Source of the DNA: Ustilaginoidea virens
Lineage: Eukaryota > Ascomycota > Sordariomycetes > Hypocreales > Clavicipitaceae
Direction: 5' to 3'
DNA: 64,000 bases
NCBI RefSeq assembly: GCF_000687475.1
Contig: NC_057316.1
Coordinates: 4,774,001-4,838,000, forward strand
The translations under genes were made by a program, and so were the position numbers. The notes beneath the pieces were generated by a model. That model saw only the letters and a program-made list of their open reading frames with translations, was not told where the DNA came from and did not search any database. Below, one piece after another: positions 1 to 11,889 of the stretch; the stretch's first letter is position 1, and each line of letters starts with the position of its first letter.

Positions 1-170
1 ATCTATTACTTTATTTACGCCCGCCGCGCCTACTCCTTAGACGTAATGCACTATAGGTGAGGGGGGTAAACGGACGAGAAAAAGCGATTAGGAATATTAG
101 AATTGATTTTAGAGGCGGTTCCGTGCCGCTACCTGGGTGCGGGCGAAATCGCGAAAGTTTTCTATAACTA
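1..170. other. AT-rich RIP-type DNA of unknown origin
   Basis: The sequence is AT-rich and stop-rich with no open frame. It borders the truncated end of the LTR copy that follows. I could not match it to any other segment in the window. Confidence 0.4.
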
Positions 171-814
171 TAGTCCTAAGACTATACAAGTGCTATAAAG
201 TAAGGCAAGTGTAAAGGCAAGGCAAATATAAGATAACCAGAAAACGCAGGGAAGGTAAGAAGTTAAGAGGCATATAGTGCATTAACAGACTCGATTGTGC
301 TGCCCTTCTACTATCTAGAAAGAAGGGGGAAAGCTATCTTATATATACACGAAGGAGGGGTGGGCCTAGGCATCCAGGATAGCCAATAAGAAAGCTTCCC
401 GTAATACTCACTATGCCACGTATATAATACGTCAGCAGCCCCACTATATCCAGCCTTTCTAACCACCCTAACCACCGCACTAGTAATTAGCTACCACGCT
501 AGTGACTAACCACCACGCTAGTGACTAACCACCACACTAGTGGACTAGCCACCACACTAGTAGACTAGCCACCACACTAGTAGGCCGCCACCACGCTAGT
601 GGGCAACCACGCTAATTTAGCAATGCCACACCTTTTCAACAAAGCCTTTCTTACTTAATATACAGTAAATAATCCACTGAAAATCCTTAAGGTAAAAGGC
701 AAGGGCCTAAGGTAAGACTACCATAAGTCTAAGAGGCGGTATAAGGGCTAGAAGGTCAGTAAGCTAGTAGGGCATTAGGCCAGCAGCCTAGTAGGCTACT
801 ATAGGATTTTAACA
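171..814 (-). repeat. LTR of the TGTT...AACA solo-LTR family, minus orientation, 3' truncated
   Basis: This is the reverse complement of the LTRs at 2483-3245 and 40737-41515. It starts on the minus strand with TGTTAAAATCC at 814 and holds the same CCACCACACTAGT-type short tandem array at about 470-615. Similarity ends near 171, inside the LTR, so the far end was lost by deletion or replaced by another insertion. No matching target duplication was found. Confidence 0.75.
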
Positions 815-2477
815 TATATAATACAAGAAATTAAAAGTAAAGGCATAGATACACTATATAAGAAATCACTGCTCGTCATATAAGGTTATAATAATAATAA
901 GAAGCAATTAATATTAATTTAGTCCCTTATAATCTAATGTGCTAGTTAACGGTTACTAATATTATTAGCCCTATTACTATAATGGTCCTACGGCTTATTC
1001 CTCTAGATATGTAATATTATATAGGCTTATATGCAGTTATCTACTACCCTTAATAGATCGATTATTACTAAGCTATCTAAGCAAATTGCTTATTAATACC
1101 CTAATAACACTATTATAGAAGTAGTAAAGCCACTATACGGAATAGCTAAGGCAGGCACCTATTGGTGGGCGACGTACTTCTAGCACTATTGCGAGAAGCT
1201 AGGTATAACTACTTTAACCTATAACCCCTATTTGCTAATATCTATTGGCACTAACCGTACTAGCGATACTAACTATACTAGCGATACTATATGCTTCGGT
1301 ATTATAGGTATATAGACTGATGATACCTTTAGCCTAAGTGATAATGCCTTCTTCCAATAGGAGGAATTAGAGTTTACTAAGGCAGGATTTAACGCTAAGC
1401 CTAAGATAAGGCTATTACCAATTATACCCCTAATATTTAATAGATATATACTGACGGCTGATACTAATAGAATGATATTATACTAGAAAGGTTAAAGTAA
1501 AAAGATTATAACTATCAATAAGAATATGCTTACAGCCTAGCGTAATTATATCGAATAACGCGCTTATAGCGTTTATATAGCTATAGTCTGCCAATTAGAG
1601 GCATCTTTTAACCTATCTATGATAGTATAATATTAGCAACCTAACCCTAACGATATTGTAAGGTTAAATAAGCGCCTTTAATAGCAGCGTAGTAACCAAA
1701 ATTATGGCTTATAGTACATCAATTTAGCCTTTAAAATAGCTAAGATCTTTATATTTATTGATGTATCCTTTGCCAATAATAAAGATTTAAGCTCCTAGAT
1801 TGGTTATATAATTATGCTAGGGAATGAGGAAGATAAAGCGGATAATACCTTTAACCTGATAGGTAATATTATTACTTATAGCTCTATAAAGAGTAAGCAT
1901 ATAATATACAGCATACTCGCTTTAGAGGTATATAGTATGGTACGAAGGGTCGATATTGCATATATAATAGGCACGACCCTTAATATAATTACCAGTAGGC
2001 TAGGATTACTAAGGATCCCTACCGTTATATATATAGATTCTTTTTTGTTATATAAATGCCTTATTAAGCTAGGCACTATAAAAGAGAAGAGGCTTATAAT
2101 AGATATTATAGCCTTACGATAGTTATATGAGCGCTAGGAAATCTATAAGATTCGCTAGATTAATAGGAATAATAACCTCGCCGATATAATAACTAAGGAA
2201 ATGCTAAATAAAGCCTTTAAGACCTTCGTCGACTAAAATAGGGCTATTATATATATAGAAAGGTAGGTAAAGAGGCCGGTTAATATCTGACTACGTTTAG
2301 GAGATATTGGTGATATTATATATGGCAAGTGTATAGACTTTCCTATGCTTAATGTTGTATTGTTTTACTATATTTACTGCCGCCCCTTTTTTGCCTTTTT
2401 ATTTTAGCTGCGATATTCAATATACCGGCTGTACGGTATAATGCCGGCCGCGCGGCGCGATAACGTTATCGCTGGCA
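815..2477 (+). pseudogene. Ty1/copia pol relic (reverse transcriptase C-terminus and RNase H), RIP-degraded
   Basis: Reading through stops in one plus frame gives copia polymerase order. About 1130-1480 carries RT C-terminal motifs (a GI.KAGTYWWATYF-like stretch, then a TDDT block). About 1700-2235 is RNase H. The longest clean stretch, 1814-2122, encodes the RNase H core and ends RLIIDIIALR, the position of the family motif KRLMIDIMALR. Stops are mostly TAG or TAA where Trp or Gln codons are expected, the RIP signature. The 5' gag, protease and integrase parts are absent, so this is a 3' fragment. It cannot make a functional protein. Confidence 0.8.
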
Positions 2478-2482
2478 TAACC

Positions 2483-3245
2483 TGTTAAAATCCTATAGTA
2501 GCCTACTAGGCTGCTGGCCTTATGCCCTACTGGCCTACTAACCTTCTGGCCCTTATACCGCCTCTTGGACTTATGGTAGTATTACCTTAGGCCTTTGCCT
2601 TTTACCTTAAGGATTTTCAGTGGATTATTTACTATATATCAAGTAAGGTAGGCCTTATTGAAAAGGTATGGCATTGCTAAATTAGCGTGGTTGCCTACTA
2701 GCGTGGTGGCGGCCTACTAGCGTGGTGTGGCATTGCTAAATTAGCGTGGTGGCCTACTAGCGTGGTGGCTAGTCCACTAGTGTGGTGGTTAGTCACTAGC
2801 GTGGTGGCTAGTTACTAGTGCGGTGACTAATTACTAGTGCGGTGGTTAGGGTGGTTGGAACGGTGGGATATAGCGGGGTTGCTGACGTATTATAGCGAGC
2901 ATTACGGGGAGCCCTCTTACTGGCTTCCCTGGATGCCTGGGCCCACCCCTCCTTCGTGTATATATAGGATAGCTTTCCCCCTTCTTTCTAGATAGTAGAA
3001 GGGTAGCACAATCGAGTCTGTTAATGCACTACATGCCTCTTAACTTCCACCTTCCCTGCGTTTCTGGTTATCTTATATTTGCCTTGCCTTTACACTTGCC
3101 CTGCTTTATAGCACTTGTATAGTCTTAGGACTTGGTGAAAAATCTAGTATTTATACTAAGATTAGTTCACAGGTCGCAGACAGTCTTGTGCCATCTAGCT
3201 AGCTAGTAAGGCTCTGCTTTTATAGTGACCTTTAGAATTGCAATA
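2483..3245 (+). mobile_element. Solo LTR (TGTT...AACA family) with 5-bp target duplication TAACC
   Basis: The 763-bp unit starts TGTTAAAATCC and ends GAATTGCAATA (terminal CA read as TA after RIP). It is flanked directly by TAACC at 2478-2482 and 3246-3250. It is near-identical along its length to the unit at 40737-41515. A short tandem array built on CACTAGYGTGGTGG lies at about 2690-2845. TG..CA ends, a 5-bp duplication and no internal region make this a solo LTR left by LTR-LTR recombination. Confidence 0.85.
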
Positions 3246-3321
3246 TAACCTACTGAGATTACGCCGCACTTTCTTTTCTATATGTGCGCCTTATATCCTA
3301 GCGATTTTAATGTTTGCTTCT

Positions 3322-3679
3322 ATAAAAAGAGAAGCTGCTAGTATCGGAATCGCTATCGTAAGGTGCCTAATTAGGTATATTGCGACGGATATGCCGTGTA
3401 TACCCGATGCGCACAATATGGCCACTTTGGCCCTTTTGCCCCTTTACCCCTGAGCCCGGTAGGGCATGCGGGCAGCCCGGCCCGACTGCGCTAATGTATG
3501 TGACTATAGCACGCACAAAAAGGCTATATCGTGTAATTACTTTTTTGCTTCCTTTCTTTCCTTTTAGTTAGTCAGTTATAATTAAAAAAGTAATCATACC
3601 TTTGACCGGTGACCTTACGGTATATAATACCACGCGCGCGACCCTACGTATAACTGGGTACCCCGAGTTTATATCAACA
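3322..3679 (-). repeat. Interspersed repeat 'R', copy 1 (minus)
   Basis: This is the reverse complement of segments at about 14345-14705 and 15185-15520. Its right end is TGTTGATATAAACTC on the minus strand at 3679, where it interrupts the copia integrase relic. The core has inverted arms at 3412-3423 and 3522-3533 around a GC-rich centre. This copy is more mutated than copy 3. Its class (short LTR or foldback element) is not known. Confidence 0.65.
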
Positions 3680-5275
3680 GGGGTAAGTCATCTATAAGTC
3701 GGGGATACGCTCTAAAGACTAGTAACGTGGGCATTAGGCCGTTAGGCCTAGCAGAATTATTAACGGCTTTAATAGCTAGCTGTAGTTTCTATTCCCTTAT
3801 TAATAGATTGCCTACTTCGTCACTAATAATAGTATAGGCTCGGCGTAAGAGGGCGTAATATCTTTCGACCTTACTAATGCTATTATAGGCTTCCATAGGG
3901 ATTTTATCTATATTAATTGATAAAAGCCGGGCATTATGATAGAATTCAGCGGAAGCGAAATTTAGACCGGCATTATAAACTATCCAATCCGGCGGGCTAA
4001 GGTATATATCGATCTAGTATTCCTTAAGGGTATTCTAAATATCTTAGGCCTTCTGTCTTTAAGGGTTAAGGAACCTAGCTGCCTAGAAGCTTATTACGGC
4101 ATCTATAATATATAATACCGGCCGATTATCAATATAAAGGATATCGATAATAATTTTATAGTTAAATTAGCTAGTATTATTATCTTTAAGTATAAATTTA
4201 AATCGGCTGGGTGCCTTTACGTTCATTTGGTATTAATAGCATATATAGGTAATGCTTTCAATAATATTACAATCGATATCATTATAACTAGCTCTTTAAA
4301 GTAATTTGGTAAGCCTATTAATAGAGGGGTGCCCGAATCGACGATAGAGCTAACAGATTTCCTATAACAATAGATAAAAGGCTATAGTATCTATAGCATT
4401 AAGAGTCCACTATAGATATCCCTATTTCCTAATAATTAGAACCTTAATATCCCCTTAGATTAATAGGTTATCAATATTATTAAGCTTTATACCCATTCTA
4501 TCTATATCTATAATAGAATATAGGAAGGGGGTGCTGCTATTAAGGACGTAGAAGGGGATATTACTAAATATCATCGGAATATTTAATATACCGGAAGATA
4601 TAGTAGAGCTAGCGCCGAAGTTTACTATATGCTTCTTATTAGTCGCCTTAATAGTTAGGGTCTTCATCAATCTCATCAGGGCCTTTGCTTAACCTAGGCC
4701 TACTATTAATAGGCCAGAGGCGCCGGTATCTAGTAGGATTCTGCGGAAGGTATGGTCACTATAATATTCTTCTTCTAGAAAGACAGAATTACAGTCGGGT
4801 GGTAATAAGGGCATTCGGAAGCGGTTAATTTATAAGAAGGCGTATCAGTATGATTCATCTTATAGGGCTTGCAATATCTTAATAGATAATAACTCAGCTT
4901 GCGTAGGGGCTAGGAAATACTATATAGCTATAATTTGCGGTGTGGCAGCATTCTCTGCATCCTAGTTTATATCTTTTGCTATTATTACCTCGATATTACT
5001 AATAATATCATTAAAGTTAGCCTCTTCTTCTTCTTTAGGGCCTTAAGGCCCGGGCTCTTCGTATTCCTATAAGAAAATACGGAATTTCTTATCATTAGGG
5101 GTAGTACGGTAGGATCGGTTCTTTATCTATTAATCTTTTAATTCTTATTGCTCTTTAGTAGAGTAGTTAGATAATTAATATCCTATTTTATTATAAACAA
5201 AGCATTTTCTTTAATAGGGCCTAGCTAGAAGGGCACGATTCTATTATTTAAAGCGGCGTTAAGGGGGTCTGTATT
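3680..5275 (-). pseudogene. Ty1/copia relic, minus strand: gag zinc knuckle, protease and integrase (continues at 11890-12600)
   Basis: Read on the minus strand, about 5215-5160 resembles the fungal copia gag knuckle KCFVCNK.G. About 4735-4690 reads LDTGASGLLIVGLG, the retroviral-type aspartic protease. About 4000-3670 reads as the integrase core (PDWIVYNAG.NFAS, then KVERYYALLRRAY, then NGLMPTLLVFRAYPR). Several stops interrupt the frame. The right edge at 5275 is the GTATT target duplication of the solo LTR. The same element resumes at 11890 with its gag N-terminal part. Repeat R cuts the integrase at 3679, so the RT and RNase H part is missing. Confidence 0.8.
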
Positions 5276-6133
5276 TGTTGCAATTCGGAGGGTAAATATA
5301 AAGTGAAGCCGGTATAAGGCAAGACAGATATAAATAACCAGAAACGCAGGAAAGGTGAAAAGAGTTAAGAGGCATGTAGTGCATTAATAGGTTCGATTGT
5401 GCTGCCCTTCTGCTATCTAGAAAGAAGGGGAAAAGCTATCCTAAATATATCTAAAAGAGAGGGTAGGCCCAGGCATCCAAGGTAGCCAGTAAGAGAGCTC
5501 CTCGTAATACCCATTATACCACATTATATCCAGCCTTACCATATATTAAAAATAAGGTCTGATACGTCATATCAAGCCTTGCCAAATATTTAAAATCATA
5601 CCCGGTGTGCTACGTAATATCCAGCCGTATTAAATATTTTAAATAATACCCAGTGTGCCACGTAATATCCAGCCGTATTAAATATTTTAAATAATACCCA
5701 GTGTGCCACGTAATATCCAGCCGTATTAAATATCTTTTAAATAAGGCCCGGTGTGGCCCGGTATGCCCACGTAATATTCGGCCGTATTAAATATCTTTTA
5801 AATAAGGCCCGGTGTGGCCCGGTATGCCCACGTAATATCCGGCCGTATTAAATATTTAAAAAATAAGGCTCGGTGTGCCCACGTAATATACGGTCGTATT
5901 AAATATTTTTAAATAAGGCCCGATATGCCCACGTAATATCCGACTATATTAAATATTTTTAAAATAAGGCCTAGTGTGCCACATAATATCCGGCCTTACC
6001 AGATATTTTAAAAATAAGGCTCGATACGTCATATTAAGCCTTACCAAAAATAAGGCCCGATAAAGGCCTACCTTATTTGGTATATAGTACTAATCCACTG
6101 AAAATCCGGAAGGTAAACGGTAAAGGCCTAAGG
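5276..6133 (-). mobile_element. Solo LTR (TGTT...AACA family, variant array), left part; target duplication GTATT
   Basis: The minus-strand LTR 3' end, GAATTGCAACA, lies at 5276. GTATT precedes it at 5271-5275 and recurs at 11890-11894. Its outer sequence matches the other solo LTRs. In place of the CACTAGT array it carries about nine 45-60-bp units (CGTATTAAATATTTTTAAATAAGG...CCCACGTAATATC) at about 5530-6060. It is broken at 6133 by the gypsy element and resumes at 11796-11889, giving about 950 bp in total. Confidence 0.85.
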
Positions 6134-6388
6134 TGTGACGGACTGGCCCTAGGGCGACTGCGAATAGGCATCAATCGGATATATTAATAAAACTAAAGAG
6201 GAAGGGAGAAGAGCCCGAATCGGGTCCCTTCCGCAGTCTATATATATCCGTGTATAGCGCAGGCTAGAGCCCTAACGTTGCCCTTATAGGCCCGCGCGTC
6301 TACCTTATATTATCCGTTCCAGATTAGGCATAGGCATAGCCCGAGCCTTAATCAATCTATAATATAGGTATAGCCCGAGTCCGTAATA
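6134..6388 (-). repeat. Gypsy element 3' LTR (element orientation)
   Basis: This 255-bp LTR is collinear with 11536-11790. Differences are mostly C-to-T or G-to-A type, including its terminal CA read as TA. It adjoins the polypurine tract at 6389. Confidence 0.9.
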
Positions 6389-6499
6389 TACCCCCTTTTG
6401 CCGGGAAAAATTTCATCCGTTCCGTATTAAGGTTGCTATAGGGTTCGACTGGGTCTATTATATATCTAAATATCCCCTTATTTAACCTTAAATGCCTCT

Positions 6500-9400
6500 T
6501 ACGCCGCAATATCCTTAAAGTTCTCTAGCGGTTCCTAAGTCGGCAAGTTATATCCCTTCTATTTTACTAGTATATTATATTTACCGCTACGACCCCAAGC
6601 GTTTTTAGCAGCTAATATCTCCTCGACCTTAAATTCCTTATGTAGGGTATTAGAGTCCTTTAGTAGGACTAATAGGGGACCGGGCCTAGTATCTATAAGT
6701 ATTTGGCTCGGTAGTAGGTTAAAAGCGGTATATTCTATAAGATTAATATAAAAAACCGGGTGGATACTATTAGGAATATCGAGTCGGATATTAAGCGGGG
6801 ATAGGATAGCTATAATAGTATACTTAGTAGATACCTAATCGAGCTTCTTATAAGGCTGGTTAGTCTTAATATTCTATAGGCTTAGCTAAATTTAGTCTCC
6901 GATTTAGTAGTATTCTGCTAGATATTAGGAGCAATTCATTATATCCTACTACCGCTATTAGGCAAAGGCGATAATAGCTTAAGCGAGTTCGCCCCCCTCC
7001 CGTATTATAGCTAGGAAATATACCGCTCGCCCTTTAGGGGTTATTAAATTCGGTATAATATTAGGGGGGGGTACTATAATAGGAGAGTCGAAGCTATTTA
7101 AGAGATAGTTAGGACTATATCTAGTAACTAAGGAAGTACGGTTATTTAAAGCGTATTAATAAGTCGTGAGATATTAGGGCCAGTCGTATTGATTAAATGC
7201 TACTTTAATATATAAGATAGCCTAGACCTTTTAGTTTATACGCTCTATACTACTATCGGTCTATAGGTAGTATATAGTCGAGAGGAGTTATTCGGTCCCG
7301 ATAGCCTTATATATTATAGTCTAGAATTGGCCTATTTAGTCTAAGCCTCTATCGCTAATAATCTAGGCGGGGAATCTATAGTGCTGCTACTAGCAATCGA
7401 GAAACCGTTCTATATAATCCTCCGCTTATATTAAGTATATCGCTTTAAGCTAAATATATTTAGATAGGCGGTTGGTAATAACCATTAGGTAATATAGGTT
7501 AGAGGCGTCTTAGGCTAGGAGGTTAATTATAAAGTTAATAGAGATTTAAGACTAAAAATAATCCGGGATCGGTAAAGGCTAGAGTAGGCCCTATTGCAAT
7601 TAGCGGCTCTTATACGCCCTATAGTATTAATAATTCCGAATAAACTAAGCCATTTTAGATAATATACTATTAAAATAGTAGTCCTATTATAAGAGTTAGA
7701 AGGTTATATTCTTCTCTAGGTGCCTTACGGTAGGGAAGTTATAGTATTATTAAATTATTATAGTTATTAGCGGCTCGAATAAAAGGAGTTAAACCTAGCC
7801 CTAGTAGAATAGCGCTCTATAGGTATTTAGGGTATAATTTGCAATCTGCTTTCTGGTTTTTGCCTCTATAGGGAATTATCGTTTTCTATTCGCTATAGCC
7901 TTCTATTAGGCCTAATATAGTTCGTCCTTAGCTATAACTAGGTCTTAAAGCGCCTATAGGTATATATTAGTAAAGACCTAAAAGCTGCTAGGCAGAAAGA
8001 CTCCAGTCGATAAAGCCGCTATTAGCTTATCCTCTATTATACTTAAGGCTATAGTCGGCTAATCTCCTATTAGGTTTAGCTAGACCTCTATCGGGTCTGC
8101 CTTTATAGTAGAGATAGATAGTAGTTAAAGGATTTAGCTAAACCTTAGTACTATACTATCTATCTTTTGCTTCTATCGCAAGAGGGTATTAAAGTATTAG
8201 GCCTATAAGCTAGGCTAGTATTAAAGGTAGAAGTTAAAAAGGGCTAATATTTTAGCCTATCGCGCCTAGTATTCCGATATCTCTTTTAGTCAGGCGAAAT
8301 ACTTAAAGTTCTTATAATCTATAAAGATCGTAAATAGGATAGCAATAGAATAGAGTTTAGCTAATTATGCTTTAAGGCATATAATAATAATAAGCAGCTT
8401 CTTATTATAAATAGTATAATTCCGTTTAGCCTTTATAAGCTATACTAAATAGTATGCAATTAGGTAGAGTATTCTATCCTCTTTAATCTAAAAGAGGTAG
8501 CTACTAAAAGCTATATTAAAGCTATCTACCTTAAAGATTATTTCCTTCTTAGGGTCCTATTAGGTAAAGACTAAATATAAGATAAAGTACTACTTAAGCG
8601 CTTAGAAAGCTTTTTCCTCTTCTTTAAGCTATTAAAAAGGAATACCCTTTTGTATTAATCGAACTAAAGGCTTAGCTAGGTAGGAGAAATTTAAGATAAA
8701 ATTATAATAAAAGTTTGTAAAACTTAAGAAGCTTTAGATGCCCTGTAATTTTATAAAAGCTTCCTACTTTTAGATCGCTTTAATCTTCTTAGGGTCTAAG
8801 TAGATCTCCTTCCCTATTATTACGATATAGCTAAGGTAGTATACCTCCTTTACTATAAAGTTATATTTATCTAGATCTAAATTTAGACCGGTATCTTATA
8901 GGCGTCTAAAGATAACCCTAATACGGTCTATATATTCCTTTTATAAGCCGCTAATATAGACTAAAATATTATTTAGGTAGGTAATAGCGAAATCCCCTAA
9001 TAAGTCCCCTAAGGCCCTATTAATATAATACTAGAATATCGTAGGGGCCCCGGTTAGGCTAAAAGGGGTTACTAACTACTTAAAGAGGCTAAAGTAGGTC
9101 TAAAACGCAATTAGATATTTATCGCCTTTAGCGATATAGATCTTATAAAATGCAGCGCGGATATCTACCTTTATAAACTATTTCGCCTAAGATAGGGAAT
9201 ATAGTATCTCCTTAATTAAGGGAAGGGGATACTAATCCTATACTATAATTTTATTTAGGGCCTAATAATCTATATAAAAACGCTATCTGCCATTCGCCTT
9301 TTTCGCAAGTAGGATTAATACTACTATTAATAAAGAGCTTATATAGATCTATCCTTTATCTATAAGGTCTATTACCTATCTCTAAACCTTAAGTAGCTAG
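6500..9400 (-). pseudogene. Gypsy pol relic: reverse transcriptase, RNase H, integrase
   Basis: On the minus strand, about 9000-8940 reads FAITYLNNILVYISGL. This is the RT active-site region, where the family has YLDDILIYS and the aspartates have become asparagines. About 8530-8250 gives RNase H (AKRNYTIYNKKLLIIIICLKA, then FIDYKNFKYFA). About 7300-7090 gives the integrase end (YYLQTDSSIERINQKV, then YQALNNRTS...YSPNYLL). Stops are scattered throughout. The RT-RNase H-integrase order is that of Ty3/gypsy. Loss of the catalytic Asp pair and the stops mean no activity. Confidence 0.85.
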
Positions 9401-11535
9401 TCCCGCGGTATATTATATAGCAGTCCCTATAGGAGGTCGGGTAGCCCCCTATCTAAGGTCGGTTTAAGCTTAATATAGTAATTAAGTATGCTTTAGTATA
9501 GTAGGAGGCCAGAGGCTTTTGCCTTATCGAAAAGGTTGGCGAAATCCTAAAGCTCTAATAGTAGGGTCTACGGCTAGGCTAGAGGGGAAGCTAAATTCTA
9601 ATACGGTAGGAGCATAATATAGAGGATGCATATAAGCTCTTATAGGCTTATAAGGAAGAAAGAGGTCGAGTTATCTTAAGTATATACTATATATTATAAT
9701 ATGCCGTAAAAGACTAATCTAAGAATATTAATTGCAATAGGCTTAAAAGATCGAGTAGTCGATTCCCTTATAAGGAGGCCGCTAGTAGCTTTAATTCTTA
9801 GTTGGCGCTATTTTACCTAAAGTTCGATATTATAGTACTTTATCTAAAGCAACCCTAGGATAATATCATAGGTAAGGCCTAAGATAATATATAATATTAC
9901 GGCTAATAGCTATCTATCGATATCGATATCGATATAGATAGTATAGGTAATTAAAAGGGTAGTCTATCGCTCCCCTAATCGACTTTTTATATTTACTATA
10001 GTCTTAAGTTTCCTATAAGATGGTAGGCGGATAAGCTAGAGTCTTAACCTTTAGACGGTTCTTTCGCTTATCGCACTATAGTAGTTATAATTAGAATTAA
10101 TTAGGGTATCGATAAAGGTAGAATTATTATATAATATTAGGACTAAAAAGGGGTATCTATCTATATGGTTTTTAATATTATTAATCTCTTTTATATAGTA
10201 TTCCTATTGTAATTTAGCCGGGGGCTAGGTATATTTTTTAAGCCCTCTCGCGAGATTCGGCTTAAGGGCTAGTCTTTTCCTTAGGAATCGCTATTATTAC
10301 TATCTTTAAGTTTGGCGATTTATAAGGCTTCTACGGCCTTTAGGTCTATAGAAGCTATAATTATCTCTAGTAGAGGCTGGGCCGGCCTTAGTTTATATTC
10401 TGGTATTTTATAGCCGGTATCTCTGCATTAGGTATAAAATAATTTCTAGTAGCGCTCCTTAAGGACCTTTCTTAAAACCTATACTACCCTTTTAGCAGAT
10501 AACTTCTTTTTGCCCAACTTCTTTTTGCCCTTCGAACCTAGCTTATTAATGCCTATTATAGGCGTATTACTATCCTTATCCCGAGCGGTTGCCTATAGAT
10601 CCTAAGCGTTATCGTTATAATTCCAATAAAGGTCTATATAGCGTTTCGCGGTAAGGCTTATCTTTAGGTCGATAGCGATTTTATAGTACTATATAACGGC
10701 CGCATTATAGTCCTTATGGGAGACTCCTAGGCCGATAATCTTTTCTAATATATAAGGGTTAAAGGCGGATTAAAGTATTTCTAGCTTTACCGATTTAGGC
10801 TAACTAAGCCCCCCTATTAATACTAATTTTTCCTTAAAGCGTATAAAAAAGGCAGAGAAAGGTTCTTTTGGCATCTAATAGAGGGTATACTTAAGTTTAG
10901 TAATTATGCATTCCTCCTAATATAAATCCTTAAAGAGTTACTATAAGTAATTAAAGAAGGCTATAGGGCGGTAATAGAAGGCCGCGCTATTCTTAAAGAA
11001 TACTGCGATTTAGAATTAGACTATAGCCGAAAGGTTCTAGTAGATAAGCATCTATTAGGTCTTATCGTTACTAATAAAATCCTAATCGATCTCTAACTTA
11101 TACTCTATAAAGGTCTTCTATATAGTAAATATAGCCTTTTTACTATTAAAGGGTTCCCCAACTAGTATCGGCTTGCATTTTTATTAGGTTTCCTCTAGGA
11201 TTGGGATAAAGTCGGTCTAAGATTAGTCTAGGGTTAATATAGGTACTAATAATAGTTATTGCTATATCTAGTCGATAAGAGCCTATATCTAATGCTTAGT
11301 CTGCTCGGCCTAGGCGTATATTTAGCGCTTACTCTTTTAGCTTTAGGATAGCTATTCTTAGAACCTTATATTAAGTACTTTTATAGCGTTTGTAATTGAC
11401 TCTAGTTATGCGGCCTATTATCGAGCGGGGGCGCGTTAGGCATCGTCCGAGCCCGTGATATTTTATAAGGGGTCTATATCTATTATCGGCAGTTATATAA
11501 GATATAATAATAAGGGTTAAGAGAGTTTTATTAAT
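9401..11535 (-). pseudogene. Gypsy protease and gag relic region
   Basis: This part of the gypsy interior lies between the RT region and the 5' LTR, where gag and protease belong. The sequence is AT-rich and stop-riddled. I could not read a clear zinc knuckle or protease motif, so the call rests on position only. Confidence 0.5.
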
Positions 11536-11790
11536 TATAATAGACTGGCCCTAGGGCGACTGCAAATAGGCATCAATCGGATGTATTAATAAAACTAAGG
11601 AGGAAGGGAGAAGAGCCCGAATCGGGTCCCTTCCACAGTCTATATACATCCGTATGTGGCGCGGGCTAGAGCCCTAACGTTGCCCTTATAGGCCCGCGCG
11701 TCTACCTTATATCATCCGTTCCGGACTAGGCACGGGCGCAGCCCGAGCCTTAGTCAATCCATGATACAGGCATAGCCCGAGTCCGTGACA
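11536..11790 (-). repeat. Gypsy element 5' LTR (element orientation)
   Basis: This 255-bp LTR ends CCGTGACA and is followed by TAAGG, the target duplication. It is less mutated at this end than the other LTR but more mutated at its left end (TATAATAGACTGG against TGTGACGGACTGG). Confidence 0.9.
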
Positions 11791-11795
11791 TAAGG

Positions 11796-11889
11796 TTGGT
11801 AAGACCACTATATGTCCGGTGGGACAGTCGTGAGTCCAAGAGACGGTAGAAGGGCCAGCAGCCTAGTAGACTACCATAGGATTTTAACA
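11796..11889 (-). mobile_element. Solo LTR, right part after the gypsy insertion
   Basis: This resumes the LTR broken at 6133 and ends GGATTTTAACA at 11889, the reverse complement of TGTTAAAATCC. GTATT follows at 11890-11894, matching 5271-5275. Confidence 0.85.

Larger units (their letters stand above)
6134..11790 (-). mobile_element. Complete Ty3/gypsy LTR retrotransposon, minus orientation, RIP-inactivated
   Basis: This 5657-bp element has two 255-bp LTRs (6134-6388, 11536-11790). It is flanked by TAAGG at 6129-6133 and 11791-11795. LTR ends are TGTGACGGACT and AGTCCGTGACA, near-perfect inverted repeats with TG..CA. A purine tract on the minus strand (CAAAAGGGGGTA, 6400-6389) abuts the left LTR, the expected polypurine tract for minus orientation. 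The interior encodes gypsy domains interrupted by stops. It sits inside the solo LTR, so it is the youngest layer of this nest. Confidence 0.92.

Noticed and set aside
1814..2122. A free-standing small gene
   Set aside because: It is the RNase H part of a copia polymerase and continues through stops on both sides.
5530..6060. Regular repeats that could be mistaken for a CRISPR array
   Set aside because: Units are contiguous tandem repeats inside an LTR of a eukaryotic genome, with no unique spacers.
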